Source of the DNA: Actinorhabdospora filicis
GTDB lineage: Bacteria > Actinomycetota > Actinomycetes > Mycobacteriales > Micromonosporaceae
Direction: 5' to 3'
NCBI RefSeq assembly: GCF_030269765.1
Contig: NZ_BSTX01000001.1
Location: 660,009 to 724,008 of the forward strand
Length of the DNA stretch: 64,000 nt
In this document: positions 1 through 8,204 of the stretch, piece by piece
How positions within the stretch are numbered: the first letter of the stretch is position 1
Layout of the letters: every line of letters begins with the position of its first letter
Translations under genes and position numbers: made by a program
Notes under the pieces: generated by a model
What the model was told of the DNA's origin: nothing
Seen by the model: only the letters and a program-made list of their open reading frames with translations
The model's database searches: none

Positions 1-1103
1 GCCTGCCGCAGAACCACCTGCGGCTGGAGAACAACGTGATCCGCGCCAACAACTCCGACTACAACCCGTACGTGCGCGACGGTACCTGCGCCAGGCCCTA
101 CGCCGAGCGCGGCTACGAGCGGGGCGTGGTGTGCCCGGCCACCAGCGTCCCCGTCGGCACCGGCGTCCTGACCGCCGGGGGCAACGTGAACCTGTTCCAG
201 GGCAACTACGTCTACGACCACGACATGACCGCGTTCATGCTGTTCTGGGTCCCGGCCTTCGTGCGCGGCGAGGACGCCCTCGGCAAGCTCGCCGACACCT
301 CCCACGACAACTGGTACCGCGACAACCACCTCGGCGTCTCCCCCACCGGCGAGGCGCTGCCGAACCGGATCGACTTCTGGTGGGACGGCGAGGGCGGCGG
401 CAACTGCTGGCAGCCCGCCGAGAGCGGCGCCGACCCGATCACACTGCCCGGCTGCGACGCGTTCTTCGGCACCCAGCGGGTGCTCAATGACCCGACGAAG
501 CTCTTCAAGCTGCTGCACTGCGCCGAGTACGACCAGCGCGCGCGGAACGTCCCCGCGAGCTGCGACTGGTACGGAGCCAGCGGCACCGGGCGCATCGAGT
601 TCCACCTGGCCGCCTGGAAGGGCGCGGCCACCGTCGGGCTGGCCCTGCTCGCCTGGCTCGCCCTCGGGATGCGGCAACGCCGTCCCGAGCGGGCCTTCGG
701 GCGTCCCGTCCGGCAGACCGCCGTCCTCGGGCTCGCCACGATCGCGATCGGAGCGGTGACCGGCGTGCTGGCCGCCTACCTGAACCAGCCGTGGCTCTCC
801 CCGCTCGGGCTGATCATCGCGGGCGCGGGCTGGATCGCCTACGGGCGCTGCTGGCGCGTGACCGGCCGCGGGGGCCTGGGCGCGCTCGCCTGGACCCTCG
901 GCGTGCTCTGCCTGCTGGACGCCGTCGACCGCGGCCTGTGGATGCTGCCGCTGATCCCGGTGCCGCCCGCGTGGCTCCAGCTGCTGGCCTCGGCGGTGCT
1001 CGGCGTGGCGGTCCTCATCGCCCTCGGGCGGCGGATGTGGCGGCGGAAACCGCCACCGGCCGACCCGGCGCCGGTGCGGGAGAAGATCCCGGCCGGGGTC
1101 TGA
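1..1103 (+). CDS. C-terminal part of a parallel beta-helix membrane protein (5' truncated by window)
   Basis: The frame is open to the left edge, so the true start lies outside the window; about 367 codons are visible. The first residues (LENNVIRANN) look like a turn of a right-handed parallel beta-helix, followed by an extracytoplasmic stretch with several Cys and Trp residues. From about residue 200 of the visible part there are roughly five hydrophobic segments and a basic Pro-rich tail (RRMWRRKPPP). The likely architecture is an extracellular beta-helix domain anchored by a polytopic C-terminus. Function is unknown. It converges on the ABC permease gene, with a hairpin between them. Confidence 0.6.
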   Translation, partial: LPQNHLRLENNVIRANNSDYNPYVRDGTCARPYAERGYERGVVCPATSVPVGTGVLTAGGNVNLFQGNYVYDHDMTAFMLFWVPAFVRGEDALGKLADTSHDNWYRDNHLGVSPTGEALPNRIDFWWDGEGGGNCWQPAESGADPITLPGCDAFFGTQRVLNDPTKLFKLLHCAEYDQRARNVPASCDWYGASGTGRIEFHLAAWKGAATVGLALLAWLALGMRQRRPERAFGRPVRQTAVLGLATIAIGAVTGVLAAYLNQPWLSPLGLIIAGAGWIAYGRCWRVTGRGGLGALAWTLGVLCLLDAVDRGLWMLPLIPVPPAWLQLLASAVLGVAVLIALGRRMWRRKPPPADPAPVREKIPAGV

Positions 1104-1110
1104 GCGAAGA

Positions 1111-1137
1111 AGGGGGACGTCCGGTGGACGTCCCCCT
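1111..1137. terminator. Bidirectional hairpin terminator
   Basis: A perfect 12-bp inverted repeat, AGGGGGACGTCC, is separated from its complement by the loop GGT. It lies between two convergent genes, 8 bases after one stop and 5 bases before the other. It has no T-tract, as is usual in high-GC actinobacteria. Confidence 0.8.
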
Positions 1138-1142
1138 CCCGC

Positions 1143-1994
1143 TCAGCTCGTGATGTCCTTCGTGGTCAGCCGCGCCCACGCCGCCGACAGCCCCAGGGCC
1201 GTCCACAGCAGCGCCGACAGCAACCCCATGCCCACCTGGTCCCAGGCGGCCGGATCGCGCAGCAGATCGATGTAGGACGTCCAGTAATGCGAGATCAGGT
1301 ACGGGTGCAGCCAGTCGAGCTGCGTGATCGCGCCCAGGATCTGGCTGATGATCACGAACATCATCATCGCCACCGCGCCGCCGATCGGCTGCTCGGTGAG
1401 CGTGGAGACGAACATGCCGATCGCGCCCACCGCCACCAGGCACAGGGCCATGTAGACGGCGGCCTCAAGCACCCGCAGGAACGCCTCCCCGAACGGGATC
1501 GTCGTCCCCGACAGGGTCGCCATGTCGCCGGTGCCGAACAGGATCACGCCCGTCAGGCCGCCGGTGAACCCGACGATCGCGACCACCGCGAAGATCCAGG
1601 TGACCAGCGAGGCGAACTTCACCGCCAGCAGCCGGACGCGTCCCACCGGCGTGGTCAGCAGGTACCGCAGGGTCCCGATGTTGGCCTCACCGGCGATGGT
1701 GTCCCCGGCGATGACCGAGACCGCGATCGGCAGGAACAGCGCCAGCTCGATGCCCAGCCCCGCCAGCGCGGCGATCAGGCCGTTGTCCAGCATCCCCGCG
1801 AACAGCGGCGGGCCCTCGCCCGGACCGGGCTTCGTGGCGAACATGACGATCGCGATCACGATCGGCAGCGCCGCCAGCGCCGCCACGCCCGCGATGTTGC
1901 GGCGCCGCAGCGACATCAGCCGCAGCTCCGAGCGGTAGAAACGGGTGCTGAACCGGCGGTGCGGGCGCCACGTGGACGCCTCAGCCACTGACAT
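1143..1994 (-). CDS. ABC-2 type transporter permease
   Basis: A 283-residue integral membrane protein with about six hydrophobic segments, for example around residues 35-55 and 78-98. A long N-terminal basic cytoplasmic stretch precedes the first segment. The length and the spacing of segments fit the ABC-2 permease family that pairs with a separate ATPase. Its start overlaps the end of the upstream ATPase gene by 14 bases, so the two are almost certainly co-translated. The substrate cannot be read from the sequence. The accompanying lipoprotein and divergent sensor kinase suggest an envelope-stress or antibiotic-export role (inference). Confidence 0.85.
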   Translation of the reverse strand: MSVAEASTWRPHRRFSTRFYRSELRLMSLRRRNIAGVAALAALPIVIAIVMFATKPGPGEGPPLFAGMLDNGLIAALAGLGIELALFLPIAVSVIAGDTIAGEANIGTLRYLLTTPVGRVRLLAVKFASLVTWIFAVVAIVGFTGGLTGVILFGTGDMATLSGTTIPFGEAFLRVLEAAVYMALCLVAVGAIGMFVSTLTEQPIGGAVAMMMFVIISQILGAITQLDWLHPYLISHYWTSYIDLLRDPAAWDQVGMGLLSALLWTALGLSAAWARLTTKDITS

Positions 1995-2952
1995 CGAAGC
2001 CCTCCCCGGTCAGCGAGACGAACAGGTCCTCCAGATCGGGCCGGACCACCGCGAAGCCGCGCACCGGGACCCCGGCGCGCACCAGCGCGTCCACCAGCTT
2101 CTCCGGCTCGGCGCCGCCCAGCAGCGCCGTCGCCGCGCCGGGCGCGACGGCCACGTCGGCCAGGCCCTCCTCGCGCAGCACCTCGGCGGCGGCCTCCGGC
2201 GAGGCCGTCTCCACCCGCACGCCCGGCACCGCCGAGGCCCGCAGGTCGGCCAGCGAGGACTGGGTGATCAGCTTCCCCTTGTGCATCACCGCCACGTGGC
2301 TGCACACCTGCTCGACCTCGCTCAGCAGGTGCGTCGACAGCATCACCGTGACGCCGTCGGCGGCCAGCTGCGCGATCAGCGAGCGCACCTCGCGCGTGCC
2401 CTGCGGGTCGAGGCCGTTGGTCGGCTCGTCCAGGATCAGCAGCTCGCGGGGCCGCAGCAGCGCGCCCGCGATCGCCAGCCGCTGCTTCATGCCCAGCGAG
2501 TACTGGCGGTACCGCTTGCGCGCGGCGGCCACGAGCCCCACGCGGTCCAGCGCGGCACTCACCCGCTCCTCGGCGGTGGCGGGGTCGGTGGTGCGGTCCA
2601 CGGCGTCCAGGCGCCGCAGGTTGTCGGCGCCCGACAGGTACGGGTGGAACGCCGGGCCCTCCACGAGCGCCCCCACGCGGGGCAGCGCCACCGCCGAGCG
2701 CTCGGGCACCGGCTCGCCGAGGACCTCGGCGGTGCCGTCGGTGGCCGCGATCAGCCCCAGGAGCATCCGGATCGTGGTGGTCTTGCCGCAGCCGTTGGGG
2801 CCGAGGAACCCGAAGACCGCGCCGTACGGGACGTCCAGGTCGAGCCCGTCGACGGCCAGGACGCCCTTGCCGTAGCTCTTGGACAGGCCGCGCGTCCGTA
2901 CGGCGCGGGAGCCGGGCTCCCGCGCCGCGGCGACCGAGGTCGCCTTCGTCAC
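1981..2952 (-). CDS. ABC transporter ATP-binding protein
   Basis: A 323-residue ATPase with Walker A GPNGCGKTT (about residue 55), signature YSLGMKQRLAIA, Walker B LLILDEPTNGLD and the H-loop STHLLSEVE. A further C-terminal domain of about 100 residues is usual for exporters of the CcmA/drug-export type. The start is GTG, overlapping the TGA of the upstream lipoprotein gene as GTGA, which indicates translational coupling. It forms a lipoprotein-ATPase-permease operon on the minus strand. Confidence 0.93.
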   Translation of the reverse strand: MTKATSVAAAREPGSRAVRTRGLSKSYGKGVLAVDGLDLDVPYGAVFGFLGPNGCGKTTTIRMLLGLIAATDGTAEVLGEPVPERSAVALPRVGALVEGPAFHPYLSGADNLRRLDAVDRTTDPATAEERVSAALDRVGLVAAARKRYRQYSLGMKQRLAIAGALLRPRELLILDEPTNGLDPQGTREVRSLIAQLAADGVTVMLSTHLLSEVEQVCSHVAVMHKGKLITQSSLADLRASAVPGVRVETASPEAAAEVLREEGLADVAVAPGAATALLGGAEPEKLVDALVRAGVPVRGFAVVRPDLEDLFVSLTGEGFDVSG

Positions 2953-4082
2953 CGGCCGGCCACCTCGACGAGCTTGTCGACGGTGACCGCACCGATCAGG
3001 ATCCGGCCGTCATCGGTGATCAGCGCGTTGACCAGGGTCGAGGTGAAGACCCGGCCGCTTCCCCACGCGCCGCTGACCTGCGGCAGGCCGGTCAGGAAGG
3101 TCTGGGCGCTGGCCAGGCCGTCCTTGGCCTCGGCCGGAGCGTCCTTCCACTCCTCGCCCTTGCCGCTGAGCAGGGACGAGAAGTCGCCGTTGGTGAGCAC
3201 CGCCACCGCGGTCCAGCCCTCGCCGACGACCTTAAGGTCGCCCTTGTTCTCCACGTCCTCGGCCTTCGACTCCTCCAGCTTGGGCTGGGTGGACTCGGTG
3301 ACCTTGGTGCCCTGCGGGGGCGTGAAGGTGAAGTGCTCGGCGGGCGGGACCTCGAAGGAGATGCGCGCGAACGCGATCTCGAAGGCCGGGTCGCTCTTGC
3401 CGGCCGCCATGACGCGGGTCCGCAGCGGGACGCCCGTCTCGGCGTCCACCGCGAGGCGGACCTCGGCGATGGTGGACGCCTTGTCCTTCGGCGCGAGCAC
3501 CAGCTCGTAGGCGTCGCGTCCGGCGACCTCGGCGGTGCCGTCGGTGGTGACCTCGGTGGTGCCGCTGATGGCGGCCAGGGCCTCCTCGGCGGCCTTCTGC
3601 GGGGTCACCGGCTCACCGGCCAGCGCCCGCGGCGGCCACATCGGCGCCGACCCGAGCTGCGGGTCGAGCGTGGTGTGCGTGGCGGTCTGCTCCTGGCTGT
3701 TCCAGGACCACACGTCGGAGCCGTTGCGGATGATGTCGGATTCGCCCATGCTGCCCAGGACCGCGGCGCGGACCTTGTCGGGCGCGGCGTACCAGATGCG
3801 CATGGTCTGGCTGCCGCCGAGCAGTGAGGCCACGTCGGCGCCACCGCCGCCACCCACGCCGGGCAGGGCCGGGAGGCCCAGGTCGGCGCTGGTCACGACG
3901 GTGCCGGACAGGCCCTGCACCGAGGAGTTCTGCACGTCGGTCAGGAGTTCGGCCGCCGTCTTGGCCGGGAGGGAGGGCCCGTTCCCGGCCTGCACCAGCG
4001 TCGCGCCGACGCCGGTGGCAACCACCGCCGCGCCGATCGCGGCCGGTACGGCCCAGCGCCGCAGTGTCGCGGTCTTCGTCAT
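2949..4082 (-). CDS. LolA/RseB-like (DUF2092-type) exported protein
   Basis: A 377-residue protein starting MTKTATLRRWAVPAA, with an N-terminal signal or anchor helix rich in Ala/Val. The ATG at 4082 is preferred over a further upstream start because the mature-looking signal sequence begins there and AGGGG/GAGAGG lie just upstream. The body resembles the LolA/RseB fold found in actinobacterial proteins annotated as outer-membrane lipoprotein carrier-like, with repeated Trp/Tyr strands (MRIWYAAPDKVRAAVLG). It is the first gene of an exporter operon and is divergent from a two-component system, so it may sense or present the exported lipid or peptide (inference). Confidence 0.7.
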   Translation of the reverse strand: MTKTATLRRWAVPAAIGAAVVATGVGATLVQAGNGPSLPAKTAAELLTDVQNSSVQGLSGTVVTSADLGLPALPGVGGGGGADVASLLGGSQTMRIWYAAPDKVRAAVLGSMGESDIIRNGSDVWSWNSQEQTATHTTLDPQLGSAPMWPPRALAGEPVTPQKAAEEALAAISGTTEVTTDGTAEVAGRDAYELVLAPKDKASTIAEVRLAVDAETGVPLRTRVMAAGKSDPAFEIAFARISFEVPPAEHFTFTPPQGTKVTESTQPKLEESKAEDVENKGDLKVVGEGWTAVAVLTNGDFSSLLSGKGEEWKDAPAEAKDGLASAQTFLTGLPQVSGAWGSGRVFTSTLVNALITDDGRILIGAVTVDKLVEVAGR

Positions 4083-4216
4083 CGCCCCTTGTTCCTCTCT
4101 CCGGGCCGGTGCGCTTCCGCGCGCTCCGGCCATTCAAGTTTCCCCTTTTGTCTCGCTCCGGCGAGCCCCCTGAACTCCCGCCGACGACTCCATGGTGCTG
4201 ATGGTGCGCTGTGACC

Positions 4217-4234
4217 CGGCTGAGAACGGCTGAG
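4217..4234 (+). promoter_or_regulatory. Tandem direct repeat, possible OmpR-type regulator site
   Basis: Two perfect copies of CGGCTGAG start 10 bases apart, 34 bases upstream of the response-regulator ATG and inside the divergent intergenic region. OmpR/PhoB regulators typically bind direct repeats spaced one helical turn apart, so autoregulation is plausible. No binding data exist here. Confidence 0.35.
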
Positions 4235-4267
4235 CGCTTTGCCAGGAAGCCCGCTACCTTCGGTGAC

Positions 4268-4954
4268 ATGCGTTTGCTCGTGGTCGAGGATGAGGAGCGG
4301 ATGGCCGCCGCGCTGTCGCGCGGCCTGACCGCCGACGGTTTCGCCGTGGACGTCGTGCACGACGGGAAGAGCGGACTGGAGTCGGCGCGCTTCGGCGAGT
4401 ACGACGCGGTCATACTCGACGTCATGCTGCCCGGTTTGTCCGGCTACGAGGTCATCCGCCGCCTGCGCGCCGAGGACAACTGGGTCCCGGTGCTGATGCT
4501 GTCGGCCAAGGACGGCGAGTACGACCAGTCCGACGGCCTCGACCTGGGCGCCGACGACTACCTCACCAAGCCGTTCTCTTACGTCGTCCTGCTGGCCCGG
4601 CTGCGGGCGCTGCTGCGGCGGGGCGTGCGGGCGCGCCCGGCCGTCCTGGCCGTGGGCGACCTGAGCCTGGACCCGGCCGCGCAACGCGTCCGCCGCGGCG
4701 ACGTGGAGATCTCGCTGTCCACGCGCGAGTTCACGCTGCTGGAGTACCTCATGCGGCACCCCGACCAGGTGCTGTCCAAGGTCGAACTGCTGGACCACGT
4801 GTGGGGCGCGCCGGTGGACACCGACGTGAACGTGGTCGAGGTGTACATCGGCTACCTGCGCAAGAAGATCGACCACCCCTTCGGGCGCCGCTCGGTGCGC
4901 ACGGTCCGGGGCGCGGGCTACCGGCTGGTGCCCGACCAGCCCGGACAGCCGTGA
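4268..4954 (+). CDS. OmpR-family response regulator
   Basis: A 228-residue regulator. The receiver domain carries acidic residues VVEDEE (7-10), phospho-acceptor Asp51 in ILDVMLPG, the switch Ser in LMLSAK and Lys100 in YLTKPF. A C-terminal winged helix follows (about 130-225; STREFTLLEYLM and RTVRGAGYRL are typical). The ATG at 4268 is chosen because MRLLVVEDEE is the canonical receiver start; a longer in-frame extension upstream is not receiver-like. The stop overlaps the GTG of the kinase gene (GTGA), so the pair is translationally coupled. It is divergent from the exporter operon that it probably controls. Confidence 0.95.
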   Translation: MRLLVVEDEERMAAALSRGLTADGFAVDVVHDGKSGLESARFGEYDAVILDVMLPGLSGYEVIRRLRAEDNWVPVLMLSAKDGEYDQSDGLDLGADDYLTKPFSYVVLLARLRALLRRGVRARPAVLAVGDLSLDPAAQRVRRGDVEISLSTREFTLLEYLMRHPDQVLSKVELLDHVWGAPVDTDVNVVEVYIGYLRKKIDHPFGRRSVRTVRGAGYRLVPDQPGQP

Positions 4955-6312
4955 GCCGGATGTCGCAGCGCATGTCGCTGCGCGCGCGGGTGGTCGTCAT
5001 CGGGGTCCTCGGGCTCACGCTGACCCTCGGCGTGGGCGGTTTCACGCTGGTCAGCGTCCTGCAGTCGAGCCTGCTCGGCTCGGTCGACACCGGCATCGAC
5101 CAGACCGGCAAGGAGATCGCCGGGATGATCCGCACCGGCCGCCTGCCGGACCTGATCCCCTCCAGCGGCAACACGATCATCCAGGTCCTGCGCGCCGACT
5201 ACACCATCGACCGGGTCTCGGCCGGCGGCGACCGCCTGGTGACGGTGCTGCGGCCCGACGAGATCGGCTCCGCGCTCGCCCGCGGCGAGAAGCTGACGGT
5301 GCGCGCCGACCAGGCCACCTACGAGGGCTTCCTGCGCGTCGGGGCGGTCGCGGCCGCCGACCGGATCGTGCTGGTGGCCGTGCCGCTGGCCGAGATGCAG
5401 CACAATGTGCACTACTTCAAGACCGGCCTGTTCATCCTGATCCCGGTGCTGATCGTGGTCCTCGGGCTGGCCATCTGGTACGTCGTGGGCATGGCCCTGC
5501 GCCCGGTGGAGACGCTGCGCCGCAGCGCCGAGGACGTGCGCGGCGGCGAGCGGCTGGTCGTCCCCCACGGCGGTGAGGACGAGATCCACCGGCTGGCGGT
5601 CACCCTTAACACGATGCTGGAGCGGCTGGAGCGGGCCCGCGACAAGCAGCGGTCCTTCGTCGCCGACGCCGCCCATGAGCTGCGCAGCCCGCTGGCGAAC
5701 ATGCGCACCGAGCTGGAGGTGGCCGCGCGCATCGGCCCGACCCCGGAGCTGCTGGACGACCTGCTGTCCGATGTGGAGCGGCTGGGCCGGCTCACCGACG
5801 ACCTGCTGCTGCTGGCGCGCGCCGACGATCCCGAGCGGCTGCGGCTGAAGAAGGAGCGCGTCGACGTCGGCGATCTGCTGACCGCGATCTGCCAGCGCTA
5901 CACCGGCTCGCGGGTGCCGGTGACCTGCGTGCCGCCGCCCGAGGACGCTCCACTGTGGGTGGACGGCGACGTGGACGGCCTGCGCCGGGCGATCTCGAAC
6001 CTCGTGGACAACGCCGTCCGGCACGCCGCCACCCGGGTGGTGGTGAGCGCCGACGCGCACCCCGACGGCGTCCGCGTCAGCGTCACCGACGACGGCGAGG
6101 GCGTCCCCGTGTCCGACCGGGCGCGCGTGTTCGAGCGCTTCACGCGCCTGGACGGCGCCCGCTCGCGCGACAAGGGCGGCACCGGGCTGGGCCTGGCGAT
6201 CGTCCGCGAGCTGGTGGCGCGTCACGGCGGGACGGTCACGCTGCACGACGCGGCGCCGGGGCGCACGCCGCCGGGGCTGCGCGCGGACGTGGTGCTGCCG
6301 CGTCCTAAGTAG
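4951..6312 (+). CDS. Sensor histidine kinase
   Basis: A 453-residue membrane kinase starting at a GTG that overlaps the regulator's stop. The order is: TM1 at about 13-37, a short extracytoplasmic sensor region (38-158), TM2 at about 158-181, HAMP (182-235), a DHp domain with phospho-acceptor His242 in AAHELRSPLAN, and a catalytic domain with N box (ISNLVDNAVRHA), G1 (VTDDGEGVP) and G2 (GTGLGLAIV). All catalytic boxes are intact. Its 3' end overlaps the convergent small gene by 8 bases. Confidence 0.95.
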   Translation: MSRMSQRMSLRARVVVIGVLGLTLTLGVGGFTLVSVLQSSLLGSVDTGIDQTGKEIAGMIRTGRLPDLIPSSGNTIIQVLRADYTIDRVSAGGDRLVTVLRPDEIGSALARGEKLTVRADQATYEGFLRVGAVAAADRIVLVAVPLAEMQHNVHYFKTGLFILIPVLIVVLGLAIWYVVGMALRPVETLRRSAEDVRGGERLVVPHGGEDEIHRLAVTLNTMLERLERARDKQRSFVADAAHELRSPLANMRTELEVAARIGPTPELLDDLLSDVERLGRLTDDLLLLARADDPERLRLKKERVDVGDLLTAICQRYTGSRVPVTCVPPPEDAPLWVDGDVDGLRRAISNLVDNAVRHAATRVVVSADAHPDGVRVSVTDDGEGVPVSDRARVFERFTRLDGARSRDKGGTGLGLAIVRELVARHGGTVTLHDAAPGRTPPGLRADVVLPRPK

Positions 6313-6538
6313 CCGCCCGGTCGATGTCGAGCCGGGTCAGCGCGCCCCGCGGCACGTGGAACCGGATGGTCCAGCCGCCCGCCGCCTCGGCGTGGATGAC
6401 GCCGTCGGTGCGGGTGTGCCGCAACCGCGCGGCGGTGGTGAAGGAGACGATCTCCTCGGCCGTGCTGCCCATCGGCAGGGCCGCCTGCACTTCGCGGCGG
6501 ACGGCCTCGGCGCTGCCCAGGTGCTCCCAGTCGGTCAT
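6305..6538 (-). CDS. Small conserved-looking protein, 77 aa, unknown function
   Basis: A 77-residue protein beginning MTDWEHLGSAEAVRREV. It has an amphipathic helical N-half and a beta-rich C-half (WTIRFHVPRGALTRL). The ATG at 6538 is chosen because upstream in-frame sequence overlaps the DUF4037 gene and looks non-coding. It lies 17 bases downstream of the DUF4037 stop in the same direction, so it is probably co-transcribed. Its stop overlaps the kinase gene end. I do not recognise a family. Confidence 0.55.
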   Translation of the reverse strand: MTDWEHLGSAEAVRREVQAALPMGSTAEEIVSFTTAARLRHTRTDGVIHAEAAGGWTIRFHVPRGALTRLDIDRAAT

Positions 6539-6555
6539 GCGCGAGACGATACGCC

Positions 6556-7605
6556 TCACACCGTCCACTGTGGGGGCACGCCGAGCAGCGGAGCGGCCGC
6601 GCGGCAGGCCTCGGCGTGGGCGAGGATCTCCACGCTGTCCACGGCCTGGTCGATGGTGCCCGGCAGGCGCCCGACGCGCCCGGGACGCGCGAACCGGTCG
6701 ATCAGCGCGTTCAGTTCCGGATCGGTGATCGCGGCCAGCAGCGGGACGGTCAGCCGCTCGCCGCCGATGACGGTCCCGGCCCGGCCGAAGAACGGGCGCG
6801 GCTCCGGGTCGACGGCCTCGGCCAGTTCCAGCGCGTTGGTGGCGGCGGCCAGGACCGAGCCCGCCGCGCACACCCCGGCCTCGCGTTCGCGCCAGCCGGC
6901 GCCGGTGAGGGCGGCGGTGAGGTGCGGCTCCAGTTTCGCGGCGATGGGCAGGCGGGCGAAGCCGCTGCCGAACCACTTCGGGTAGGGCGCCCACCGGCGC
7001 TCGACCAGGAACGCCAGGCGCATCAGCTCACCGGCGAGCCGGGCGGCGATCACCGAGCCGCCGAGGGCGTCCCCGCGTTCGCCGGCGCGGGAGATGAAGG
7101 ACTCCTCCTGGCTGATCCGCAGCCACGAGCAGGCGATGGCGTAGCGCCACACGTCGTCGGGGTACCACGCCAGGGCCGCGCGGCGTCCGGTGAGCAGGCC
7201 GTGCGGGTCGGCGTGCACGGCGCCCTCGGTGAACGTGGCCAGCCGCTGCGTGGGGGTGAGCAGCCAGTCGGCGAGGGTGACGCCGTTGGCGGGGTCGAAG
7301 CCCAGGCGGGCCCGGAAGTACTCGCCGGGGGCGATCACCTCGACCCGGTGCCGGGGCTCCTCGCCGTGGTAGGCGAAGCGGACGGGGAACCCGTCGAAGG
7401 TGCCGGGGAGCCCGCCGAGATCGGGGGCGGGGCCGTCGGTGAAGATCTGGCAGCGCGGGCCGTAGTCGTGGTCGGGCGAGACGCCGTCGTCGAAACCGAG
7501 GACCTCGGAGCCCTCGCCGAGCAGGGCTGCGGCGTGCGGGAAATCGCCCAGGAGGGGGCGGACGGCGGCCTCGTAGAACCGCCGGGAGAGTTCGCGTCCG
7601 GACAC
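6556..7605 (-). CDS. DUF4037 domain protein (nucleotidyltransferase-like)
   Basis: A 349-residue protein with a GTG start (VSGRELSRRFYEAAV). The N-terminal region has GEGSEVLGFDDGVSPDHDYG, an acidic GS...D.D pattern reminiscent of nucleotidyltransferase-fold proteins and characteristic of DUF4037. The middle and C-terminal parts are helical and Trp-rich (WYPDDVWRYAIACSW, ERRWAPYPKWFGSGFARL). The precise reaction is unknown. It is the first gene of a two-gene unit with the 77-residue protein and is divergent from the VOC gene. Confidence 0.75.
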   Translation of the reverse strand: MSGRELSRRFYEAAVRPLLGDFPHAAALLGEGSEVLGFDDGVSPDHDYGPRCQIFTDGPAPDLGGLPGTFDGFPVRFAYHGEEPRHRVEVIAPGEYFRARLGFDPANGVTLADWLLTPTQRLATFTEGAVHADPHGLLTGRRAALAWYPDDVWRYAIACSWLRISQEESFISRAGERGDALGGSVIAARLAGELMRLAFLVERRWAPYPKWFGSGFARLPIAAKLEPHLTAALTGAGWREREAGVCAAGSVLAAATNALELAEAVDPEPRPFFGRAGTVIGGERLTVPLLAAITDPELNALIDRFARPGRVGRLPGTIDQAVDSVEILAHAEACRAAAPLLGVPPQWTV

Positions 7606-7717
7606 ACGGCAAGATTACGAACTCCCGCAACAGGTTTCTCCCCCGTCACGGCCGTCCCACTCGCGTTCGGCACCACCCGCGCGCCATGCCTGGAATGATC
7701 GCGGTGGAGGTGATGTC

Positions 7718-8155
7718 ATGCCGATCGCTCCACGCGTCAGTCTCGCCACCCTCGGCGTGGCCGACTTGACCCGCTCGACGGCGTTCTACCAGGCCCTCGG
7801 CTGGCCGCTGTCGGAGGCCTCGGTGCCGGGTGAGGTGAGCTTCTTCCGCACCGACGGCGGGATCCTCGCCCTCTTCGGCGTCTACGCCCTGGCCAAGGAC
7901 GCCGGGGTGCAGAACCCGACCGGGCCGCATCCGTTCCGGGGTATGACGCTGGCCGCCAACCTCGACACGCCGTCCGATGTGGACGACGCGTTCGCGGTGG
8001 TCCGCGAGGCGGGCGGGACGGTGGTCAAGGAGCCGGAGCGCACCGACTGGGGCGGCTACTCCGGCTACTTCGCCGATCCCGACGGGCACCTGTGGGAACT
8101 GGCGCACAACCCGGGCTGGCCGATCGGGGCCGACGGGCGTCCGCGCCTGCCCTAG
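7718..8155 (+). CDS. VOC (glyoxalase/bleomycin-resistance fold) family protein
   Basis: A 145-residue protein with two paired beta-alpha-beta-beta-beta modules. Landmarks are LATLGVADLTRSTAFYQALGW at the start and SGYFADPDGHLWELAHNPGW at the end, the latter carrying the usual DPDGHLWEL metal-ligand Glu. A strong ribosome-binding site (GGAGGTGAT) sits 4-5 bases before the ATG. Members include lyases, dioxygenases and antibiotic-binding proteins, and the substrate cannot be inferred. It is followed by a hairpin terminator. Confidence 0.9.
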   Translation: MPIAPRVSLATLGVADLTRSTAFYQALGWPLSEASVPGEVSFFRTDGGILALFGVYALAKDAGVQNPTGPHPFRGMTLAANLDTPSDVDDAFAVVREAGGTVVKEPERTDWGGYSGYFADPDGHLWELAHNPGWPIGADGRPRLP

Positions 8156-8165
8156 GACGGCGAAA

Positions 8166-8188
8166 AGCCCGCCCCGGAAGGGCGGGCT
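8166..8188. terminator. Bidirectional hairpin terminator
   Basis: AGCCCGCCC and its exact complement are separated by five bases, between the convergent VOC and MFS genes. On the minus strand it is followed by a short TTTT run, so it serves the MFS transcript well. Confidence 0.8.
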
Positions 8189-8204
8189 CTCACTCGCGCG
8201 CGGG

